Assembly (NCBI GenBank): GCA_016301965.1
Contig: JAEDOO010000103.1
Location: 1 to 6,718 of the forward strand
DNA length: 6,718 nt
Source of the DNA: Lachnospiraceae bacterium
GTDB lineage: Bacteria > Bacillota > Clostridia > Lachnospirales > Lachnospiraceae
Direction of reading: 5' to 3'
Position 1 is the stretch's first letter. Each line of letters begins with the position of its first letter. Shown one piece after another: positions 1-4,201 of this stretch. Below the pieces are notes generated by a model. That model saw nothing but the letters and a program-made list of their open reading frames with translations. It was not told where the DNA came from and did no database searches. The position numbers were made by a program, and so were the translations under genes.

Positions 1-459
1 CAACCGCTGAATCGTACTCCACAATCCGCTGCCCTTAGCCTGACTGGTCACGGACATACCTAATACCCCCAGACATACCAAAGCAAGCACCGCAGCCCAC
101 CGAATCATCGAAGAATAACTGCGCTTTCTCGTTTTCTTACGTTTCTTACCTTCTTTGTCTTCAGCACTCTCAGCAACTTCAGCTTCAACCGCAGTATTAC
201 CGCTCCCTGCGGCATCACGCACTTCCACATCCTCATCATCCAAAAGTCCCTGCGCCGCTGCAGCCTCAAGTATCCTCAACCGCAGAGCCTCTTTTCTCTC
301 CTCATCCACCTCATAAGAGGACGCAAGTGCTTCCTCTTCCAGCATTTTTCCATCTTCCTCGAAGATTCTCTTGAAGTGCGATGAAGCCTGCGGATCGTCT
401 ATATTTTCTATATTTTCTTCTGTCAGATCTATTCTGTCTGTGAGCTTATCTTTATCCAT
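1..459 (-). CDS. Membrane protein with acidic cytoplasmic N-terminus, putative anti-sigma-like protein (partial, C-terminus cut by window edge)
   Basis: The reading frame is open from an ATG at 459 to the window edge, giving the first 153 residues. A GGGAG ribosome binding site lies just upstream. Residues 1-105 are strongly acidic and probably cytoplasmic. A basic patch at about 105-113 (KKRKKTRKR) is followed by one hydrophobic segment at about 118-138, so the topology is N-in, C-out with the outer domain missing. After the membrane segment comes SVTSQAKGSGLWSTIQRL. From memory, this layout (charged N-terminus, one helix, then a conserved SxTSQA-like stretch) resembles Clostridial membrane proteins encoded beside ECF sigma factors, such as DUF4367-type proteins. 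An ECF sigma gene lies on the same strand at 1611-2123, but murG separates the two. An anti-sigma role is inference; the visible part has no zinc-binding anti-sigma motif. Confidence 0.75.
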   Translation of the reverse strand, partial: MDKDKLTDRIDLTEENIENIDDPQASSHFKRIFEEDGKMLEEEALASSYEVDEERKEALRLRILEAAAAQGLLDDEDVEVRDAAGSGNTAVEAEVAESAEDKEGKKRKKTRKRSYSSMIRWAAVLALVCLGVLGMSVTSQAKGSGLWSTIQRL

Positions 460-472
460 AGAACTCCCGTCT

Positions 473-507
473 CCCCGCTTCTGTCCTTGACATTTAAGGA
501 TGCGGGG
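473..507. repeat. Nested inverted repeat across the murG -35 element
   Basis: CCCCGC (473-478) is the reverse complement of GCGGGG (502-507). Inside it, TCCTT (484-488) pairs with AAGGA (496-500) around a 7-nt centre. The dyad encloses the murG -35 hexamer (487-492). On the minus strand the same bases would form a leader hairpin ending just before the GGGAG ribosome binding site of the membrane-protein gene. There is no U-tract, so it is not a terminator. It could be an operator or a leader structure; the function is unknown. Confidence 0.4.
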
Positions 508-515
508 AACATAAT
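487..515 (+). promoter_or_regulatory. Sigma-A-type promoter of murG
   Basis: The -35 is TTGACA (487-492, perfect) and the -10 is CATAAT (510-515, five of six), separated by exactly 17 bp. Transcription should start near 522, leaving a leader of about 34 nt before the murG ribosome binding site. It is the only convincing promoter in the divergent gap 460-555. A minus-strand promoter for the membrane-protein gene must also lie here, but only a weak TATTAT (511-516) was seen, overlapping the murG -10. Confidence 0.75.
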
Positions 516-543
516 AAAACTGTTGCCATACAAAGAATGATTC

Positions 544-550
544 AGGAGGT
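544..550 (+). promoter_or_regulatory. murG ribosome binding site
   Basis: AGGAGGT lies 5 nt before the ATG at 556. This fixes the start on the frame that begins MKHIVLTGGGTAGH and excludes the shorter overlapping frame starting at 537. Confidence 0.85.
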
Positions 551-555
551 ACTTC

Positions 556-1620
556 ATGAAACATATCGTTCTCACCGGCGGAGGAACTGCCGGTCACGTT
601 ACGCCAAATATTGCCCTGATCGGCCGGCTCAAGGAGCAGGGCTATCAGATTTCCTATATCGGTTCCTACAACGGTATCGAAAAGACACTCATCGAAGAAC
701 TGGGGATTCCTTACTACGGTATTTCCTCCGGAAAGCTTCGCCGTTACTTCGACCTGAAGAATTTTACGGATCCTTTCCGTGTACTTAAAGGGTTCTCCGA
801 AGCCCGCAAGGTGTTAAAGCAGCTGAAACCGGATGTGGTTTTCTCCAAGGGCGGCTTTGTTACCGTTCCCGTAGTGGTTGCCGCCGGTCGGTTAAAGATC
901 CCGACGATCATTCACGAATCGGACATGACCCCCGGTCTGGCCAACAAGCTGTGTATCCCCTCTGCGGTAAAAGTCTGCTGTAACTTCCCGGAGACCAAAG
1001 CCCATCTGCCCGAAGGCAAGGCTGTGGTAACCGGTACCCCCATCCGTCAGGAACTTTTGCAGGGCGATGCCGAAAAGGGCCGCGTTTTTACCGGATTCAC
1101 CACAGAAAAGCCGGTACTCATGATCATCGGCGGCAGTCTGGGTGCCCAGGCGGTCAACGATGCCGTGCGCCGCATCCTGCCTCAGCTTCTGGAAGACTTC
1201 CAGGTGGTACACCTGTGCGGCAAAGGAAAAAAGGACGACACCAAGGATGGTCTCAAGGGCTATGTACAGTACGAATACATTGAAAGTGAACTGGCTGACC
1301 TTTTTGCCATGGCGGATATCGTGATCTCCCGTGCAGGCGCCAACGCCATCTGTGAGCTGCAGGCGCTTAAAAAACCCAATCTTCTGATTCCGCTGTCTGC
1401 CAATGCCAGCCGCGGTGACCAGATCCTGAACGCCCGTTCTTTTGAAAAACAGGGCTTCTCCATGGTTCTGGAAGAGGAAGCCATCACAGACAACGTGCTG
1501 CTAAAAGCCGTACACGATCTGTATGCCAACCGGGAGACCTACCGTCAGGCCATGGAAAATGCCCCGGGCCAGGATTCCATCTCAGTGATCTGTGATCTGA
1601 TCGCCAGCTGTCAGAAATAG
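556..1620 (+). CDS. murG: UDP-GlcNAc:lipid I N-acetylglucosaminyltransferase MurG
   Basis: MurG transfers GlcNAc from UDP-GlcNAc to undecaprenyl-PP-MurNAc-pentapeptide (lipid I), making lipid II at the inner face of the membrane, the last cytoplasmic step of peptidoglycan synthesis. The 354-residue product has normal length and the GT-B two-domain layout. Visible motifs are the first glycine-rich loop GGGTAGH (8-14), SKGGFVTVP (97-105), HESDMTPGLANK (120-131), the second glycine-rich loop GGSLGAQAVN (192-201), the donor-binding SRAGANAICEL (258-268, with Glu267) and GDQILNA (287-293). HESD replaces the HEQN of Escherichia coli MurG, a variant found in Firmicutes. The gene is not in a division/cell-wall cluster. 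It stands alone with its own promoter between a membrane-protein gene and an ECF sigma gene on the other strand, so a second MurG paralogue elsewhere in the genome is possible. Its 3' end overlaps the sigma gene by 10 bp. Confidence 0.95.
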   Translation: MKHIVLTGGGTAGHVTPNIALIGRLKEQGYQISYIGSYNGIEKTLIEELGIPYYGISSGKLRRYFDLKNFTDPFRVLKGFSEARKVLKQLKPDVVFSKGGFVTVPVVVAAGRLKIPTIIHESDMTPGLANKLCIPSAVKVCCNFPETKAHLPEGKAVVTGTPIRQELLQGDAEKGRVFTGFTTEKPVLMIIGGSLGAQAVNDAVRRILPQLLEDFQVVHLCGKGKKDDTKDGLKGYVQYEYIESELADLFAMADIVISRAGANAICELQALKKPNLLIPLSANASRGDQILNARSFEKQGFSMVLEEEAITDNVLLKAVHDLYANRETYRQAMENAPGQDSISVICDLIASCQK

Positions 1621-2123
1621 CCTTCCTCTCGGGGGAACCTTTCTTTCAGCCATTTTCTTGCACGATAGAGCCTGTTGCGCACATTGTTCGGCGTAATGTC
1701 GTACTGCGCAGCAAGCTCTTCTGTTGTTCTTCCCTCAATTTCTATCCCGATCAGAATCTCCATGCCCCGGGGATCGTGTTCCCGCAGAGCATCCAGAACC
1801 TTCCGGCCATGTTCCCGACGCAGAATCTGTCGCAGCGGATCTTTGTCCATGGCTCCTTCCCGCTCTTCTTCCCCGATCGGTTCCGTCTTTATCACATCCA
1901 GTTTCAGTTTTCTCCGATAATCCAAAGCTGCGTTTCGTGTCACCCGAAGAAGCCAGAAACGGATCTCCTGCGGATCGATACCCTGCCCGCTTCGCAAAAA
2001 TTTAATAAAGACCTCCTGACAGACATCCTCGCAAAGTCTATCGTCATCGATGATATTTTTAGCCGTTGCCATCACCAGGCGATAGTGTTCATCATAAATG
2101 CGATTAAAGTCCTGATTATCCAC
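1611..2123 (-). CDS. ECF-type RNA polymerase sigma-70 family sigma factor
   Basis: The 170-residue product has only the two sigma-70 domains typical of the ECF class. Region 2 spans about 5-72, with CEDVCQEVFIKFL (31-43) and the promoter-melting segment RFWLLRVTRNAALDYRRK (55-72). Region 4 spans about 105-163, with the helix-turn-helix TTEELAAQYDITPNNVRNRL (133-152). It should direct core polymerase to a small regulon. The start is GTG at 2123, because an in-frame TGA lies 9 bp upstream and the DFNRIYDEHYRLV start suits the family. The nearest Shine-Dalgarno, GGAGG at 2138-2142, is inside the last codons of the HIT gene and 14 nt from the GTG. That spacing is long and suggests modest or coupled translation. 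It is probably the second gene of a HIT-sigma operon. No anti-sigma gene follows directly; the nearest candidate is the membrane protein at 1-459. Confidence 0.92.
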   Translation of the reverse strand: MDNQDFNRIYDEHYRLVMATAKNIIDDDRLCEDVCQEVFIKFLRSGQGIDPQEIRFWLLRVTRNAALDYRRKLKLDVIKTEPIGEEEREGAMDKDPLRQILRREHGRKVLDALREHDPRGMEILIGIEIEGRTTEELAAQYDITPNNVRNRLYRARKWLKERFPREEGYF

Positions 2124-2132
2124 AGTCTGTCA

Positions 2133-2549
2133 TCAAGCCTCCATCCTTGCCTGCACCTTGGCCAGCACTTCTTCTTTCGTTGCCTCGTCCAGTTCTTTTG
2201 TTTTCCAGCCAAAGCCTGCATCATCACCGTTATACCGGGGAATCAGATGCATGTGAAAATGAAATACGGTCTGGCCCGCCGCTTCTCCATTGTTCTGCAC
2301 AATATTAAAACCGTCACAGCCCAGTGCCTCTGTCATGATACCGGCCATTTTCTTTGCCAGTACAATGGCTTTTGCCGCCAGTTCTTCCGGAATTTCATAA
2401 ATATTCGCATAATGTGCCTTCGGCAGGATCAGCGCATGGCCTTTGGCGGCCGGACCAAGATCCAGAATCACCCTAAAATCCGCATCCTCGTACAGGGTTG
2501 CACTGTCCCAGATTCCATTGGCAAGATTACAGAATACACAATTCTCCAT
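2133..2549 (-). CDS. HIT (histidine triad) family nucleotide-binding protein
   Basis: The 138-residue product is a typical small HIT protein, a cytoplasmic nucleotide phosphoramidase or hydrolase acting on AMP conjugates. The triad is HFHMHLI, with His97, His99 and the nucleophile-position His101. A CxxC pair (Cys4, Cys7) and KAH (His46) fit the structural zinc site of the Hint/HIT branch. GHALILPKAHYANIYE (38-53) and FNIVQNNGEAAGQTVFH (81-97) are the usual core strands. The ATG at 2549 has AAAGGAGAG about 8 nt upstream. The stop is 9 bp before the sigma GTG, so the two are likely cotranscribed. The natural substrate cannot be told, and no functional link to the sigma factor is evident. Confidence 0.93.
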   Translation of the reverse strand: MENCVFCNLANGIWDSATLYEDADFRVILDLGPAAKGHALILPKAHYANIYEIPEELAAKAIVLAKKMAGIMTEALGCDGFNIVQNNGEAAGQTVFHFHMHLIPRYNGDDAGFGWKTKELDEATKEEVLAKVQARMEA

Positions 2550-2583
2550 TTTTACTTCTCTCCTTTACATATAAGATATTTTT

Positions 2584-2589
2584 ATTATA
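2584..2589 (-). promoter_or_regulatory. -10 element of the HIT-sigma operon promoter
   Basis: A perfect TATAAT reads toward the HIT gene, with transcription expected near 2577 and a leader of about 28 nt. No acceptable -35 exists at 16-18 bp: the hexamer at 17 bp is CATATT. TCGACA, part of the first 0A box read on this strand (2611-2616), lies 21 bp upstream. A good -10 with a -35-like hexamer at 21-22 bp overlapped by 0A boxes is the arrangement described for the Spo0A-activated spoIIG and spoIIE promoters of Bacillus subtilis. Activation of this promoter by Spo0A is therefore plausible but inferred. Confidence 0.55.
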
Positions 2590-2610
2590 TACACACAACA
2601 GCTGTGAATA

Positions 2611-2627
2611 TGTCGAATTTTGTCGAA
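2611..2627. promoter_or_regulatory. Tandem Spo0A (0A) boxes between the HIT-sigma operon and the histidine kinase
   Basis: Two perfect copies of the 0A-box consensus TGTCGAA (2611-2617 and 2621-2627) are separated by TTT. This gives the 10-bp repeat spacing to which a dimer of the Spo0A DNA-binding domain is known to bind. The pair lies 61 bp from the HIT start codon and 78 bp from the kinase start codon. On the kinase side, promoter candidates are weak: TTGCGT (2637-2642), 18 bp, TACACT (2661-2666), which would place the boxes just upstream of the -35; TATGAT (2632-2637); or a sigma-H-like GAAT (2629-2632) directly after the second box. Whether Spo0A activates or represses either side cannot be decided from sequence. 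Confidence 0.7.
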
Positions 2628-2655
2628 CGAATATGATTGCGTTTCTACCGCCTAT

Positions 2656-2692
2656 CGGTGTACACTTTGTTAAAAACGACAAAAGTATACCG
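2656..2692 (+). promoter_or_regulatory. Imperfect hairpin or dyad just before the kinase ribosome binding site
   Basis: CGGTGTACACTTTGTT (2656-2671) pairs with GACAAAAGTATACCG (2678-2692) around a loop of six bases (AAAAAC). The stem has one bulged A, one mismatch and two G-U pairs. The 3' arm ends one base before the AGGAGG at 2694-2699. If transcription starts upstream (for example near 2644), this would be a leader structure next to the ribosome binding site. If it starts near 2673, it is a DNA dyad that could be an operator. There is no U-tract, so it is not a terminator. Confidence 0.45.
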
Positions 2693-2693
2693 C

Positions 2694-2699
2694 AGGAGG
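2694..2699 (+). promoter_or_regulatory. Kinase ribosome binding site that fixes the start
   Basis: AGGAGG is 6 nt before the ATG at 2706. The frame stays open upstream to a TTG at 2637, but that codon has no ribosome binding site and would add an atypical basic 23-residue extension, so the ATG is chosen. Confidence 0.85.
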
Positions 2700-2705
2700 C
2701 GTTTT

Positions 2706-3437
2706 ATGCTGACACCCAAAGATTATGAGAAACTCAACCAATTTTATGAAGAAAACGAGGTTTTCCGGGAACTTTTTCAGGCTATCGAAAAAGATCATAT
2801 GCTGTCTTTGTCCAAGATATCTCACGAAATCCGCAATCCCGTCACACTGATCAACGGCTTTCTGCAGCTTCTGGCTTCCGATCATCCGGAGGTACATACC
2901 TGGCGCTACTGGGATGACATCATGGAAAACATGGCATTTCTGCGCCAGCTGCTCACGGAGCTTTCCCAGTACAACAACGCAGGCGCACTGCATTGTAAAG
3001 AAGAAAGTCCCTACCAGCTCCTTAACAGTGTCATTGCCTCTTCCACACCGTCTCTTGCGGAAAAGGATATTACCATTTCCCTTAAAAAGCTGGCACCGAT
3101 CCCCACATTCCTGCTGGACGGCACCAAACTGAAAGAAGTCTTTTTTAATCTTTTTCGCAATGCGGCGGAAGCCATGCCCGAAGGCGGTGAAATTCACTGC
3201 ACCATCGACTGCGATGGAGAGCAGGTGACCATCAGCATCGCCGACACAGGAAGCGGTATTCCCGAAGAATATATGAATGATCTCTTCGAAGCTTTTGTCA
3301 CCCACAAAAAGGATGGCAGCGGTCTCGGTCTGGCCATTGCGCGCCAGGTCATCAAGGCTCATCAGGGAAAAATCTCTGTCACCTCCACCGAGGGACAGGG
3401 CGCAAAATTTACGATCGTACTTCCCATTCTGTACTGA
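2706..3437 (+). CDS. Soluble sensor-less histidine kinase, candidate sporulation (Spo0A-pathway) kinase
   Basis: The 243-residue product consists of a short N-terminal helix (about 1-30), a dimerisation/phosphoacceptor domain (about 31-90) and a HATPase_c domain (about 100-243). The H-box is HEIRNPVTLINGFLQLL with phosphoacceptor His40. From memory it closely matches the HEIRNPLTAIKGFLQL signature of the Bacillus sporulation kinases KinA and KinC-E. The ATP-binding boxes are intact: N-box KEVFFNLFRNAAEAM (143-157), G1 DTGSGIP (180-186), F-region LFEAFVTHKKDGSGLGLAIA and G2 GSGLGLA. No membrane segment, PAS domain or adjacent response regulator gene is present, so it is an orphan cytoplasmic kinase. 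In Clostridia, orphan kinases of this class can phosphorylate Spo0A directly. Together with the upstream tandem 0A boxes, that makes Spo0A the leading partner, which is inference. Its signal input is unknown. Its 3' end overlaps the rhomboid gene by 29 bp. Confidence 0.93.
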   Translation: MLTPKDYEKLNQFYEENEVFRELFQAIEKDHMLSLSKISHEIRNPVTLINGFLQLLASDHPEVHTWRYWDDIMENMAFLRQLLTELSQYNNAGALHCKEESPYQLLNSVIASSTPSLAEKDITISLKKLAPIPTFLLDGTKLKEVFFNLFRNAAEAMPEGGEIHCTIDCDGEQVTISIADTGSGIPEEYMNDLFEAFVTHKKDGSGLGLAIARQVIKAHQGKISVTSTEGQGAKFTIVLPILY

Positions 3438-4053
3438 CCTTCTTTCTATACAAAAGCACACAGAGCACAAAGCCACCCACAAACCCGCCCACATGGGCGT
3501 AATTATCTACACCGACGCTGACCATTCCGTTGTATATGGAAAGGGCCGCCAGAATGACCATTTTTCGCACAGTCAGTGTTCCCAGACGTCCTCTGTTTCG
3601 CAGCACAATATACAAAAGAGCCCCGGTTACGGCAAACACGCAGCCGGAGGCTCCGGCGGATACATAATACTCTCCGGACGCATAGGCATGCGCAAAAGAG
3701 GCAATACTGCCCGCCAGTCCGCCGCCCAGGCAGATCAGGCCATACTTCAGATGCCCCGTCAGCTGTTCCAGCGTATCTCCCAGGAATAAAAGAACGATCA
3801 TATTATTGCCCAGATGGACGATGCCAAAATGCAGAAACATGCAGGTAAACAGGCGAAAATACTGTCCATCCAGGATATACGGCAGCCAGGATGCGCCCCA
3901 GTTGACCATATGCTGCGTATCTTCGCTGCTTCCTGTCAGCTCCACCAGAAAGAACACCAGCACATTTACGGCCACAATGCACAGATTCACGTACCTCTTT
4001 GGCCCCTGCAGGATACGGTCTATTGCATCCCCTTCAAAGGAACTCTGCTCCAT
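3409..4053 (-). CDS. Rhomboid family intramembrane serine protease
   Basis: The 214-residue product is a six-helix rhomboid core that cleaves transmembrane substrates within the membrane. The catalytic dyad is visible as GASG with Ser136 and NYAHVGG with His187. The helix-2 motif HFGIVHLGNN (75-84) provides His80 and Asn84, the HxxxN that stabilises the oxyanion in GlpG-type rhomboids. Hydrophobic segments lie at about 21-40, 68-92, 102-121, 131-151, 163-180 and 185-203. The C-terminus is short and basic. The start at 4053 is preferred because AAAGGA (4060-4065) is 6 nt upstream; an ATG at 4080 would add nine residues but has only a weak GGGA nearby. The last 29 bp overlap the end of the histidine kinase gene in convergent orientation. 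Substrates are not predictable; no dedicated partner is adjacent. Confidence 0.93.
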   Translation of the reverse strand: MEQSSFEGDAIDRILQGPKRYVNLCIVAVNVLVFFLVELTGSSEDTQHMVNWGASWLPYILDGQYFRLFTCMFLHFGIVHLGNNMIVLLFLGDTLEQLTGHLKYGLICLGGGLAGSIASFAHAYASGEYYVSAGASGCVFAVTGALLYIVLRNRGRLGTLTVRKMVILAALSIYNGMVSVGVDNYAHVGGFVGGFVLCVLLYRKKVSTEWEVRS

Positions 4054-4059
4054 ATTCCG

Positions 4060-4065
4060 TCCTTT
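4060..4065 (-). promoter_or_regulatory. Rhomboid ribosome binding site that decides the start
   Basis: On the minus strand AAAGGA lies 6 nt before the ATG at 4053. This favours the 214-residue product over the 223-residue form starting at 4080. Confidence 0.6.
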
Positions 4066-4090
4066 CTCTGTCTCTATCATAATTTCCCAT

Positions 4091-4127
4091 AAAAAACAGG
4101 AGAAGAAACATATATTGCTTCTTCTCC
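4091..4127 (-). terminator. Rho-independent terminator, minus strand, behind the URO-D-like gene
   Basis: Read on the minus strand, GGAGAAGAAGC pairs with GTTTCTTCTCC (11 pairs, one G-U) around the 7-nt loop AATATAT. It is followed by TG and six T residues (4096-4091). It should end transcripts coming from 4200-5423. It also begins at, or within a base or two of, the predicted start of the rhomboid transcript, so the same hairpin would sit at the very 5' end of that RNA. Confidence 0.7.
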
Positions 4128-4131
4128 CACG

Positions 4132-4160
4132 ATTATAACCACTTTTTTAGTAAAGTACAA
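4132..4160 (-). promoter_or_regulatory. Sigma-A-type promoter of the rhomboid gene
   Basis: On the minus strand TTGTAC (4160-4155) and a perfect TATAAT (4137-4132) are separated by 17 bp. Transcription should start near 4125, giving a leader of about 70 nt that opens with the terminator-like hairpin at 4099-4127. Confidence 0.65.
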
Positions 4161-4173
4161 GAATCAGAACAAA

Positions 4174-4201
4174 GAAACGAAGCTTTTTTCTCCTTCGCTT
4201 C
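4174..4201 (-). terminator. Weak terminator-like hairpin overlapping the URO-D-like stop codon
   Basis: On the minus strand GAAGCGAAG pairs with CTTCGTTTC (nine pairs, one G-U) around a 10-nt A-rich loop. Only TTTGTT follows, so termination would be weak. It may act with the stronger hairpin at 4091-4127 or protect the mRNA 3' end. Confidence 0.35.

Noticed and set aside
537..788. 83-codon frame overlapping the start of murG
   Set aside because: It is in a different frame from murG, its start lies before the murG ribosome binding site without one of its own, and the product is arginine-rich shadow sequence.
1578..1603. Repeated TGATCTG words near the end of murG
   Set aside because: They are explained by the codons for VICDLIA and do not form a useful stem with a T-tract, so no terminator is called.
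1776..2636. 286-codon plus-strand open frame
   Set aside because: It lies antisense to the well-supported sigma and HIT genes, its product has no recognisable domain and an unnatural composition, and it has no ribosome binding site at its start.
2637..2705. TTG start giving a 266-residue kinase
   Set aside because: There is no ribosome binding site before the TTG, the 23-residue extension is basic and unlike kinase N-termini, and it would cover the regulatory hairpin. The ATG at 2706 has an ideal AGGAGG.
2670..3494. 274-codon minus-strand open frame
   Set aside because: It is antisense to the histidine kinase, whose H, N and G boxes are intact, and its translation shows no family motif.
4054..4080. 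Upstream ATG for the rhomboid gene at 4080
   Set aside because: It has only a weak GGGA signal, while the ATG at 4053 has AAAGGA at 6 nt. It remains a minor possibility.
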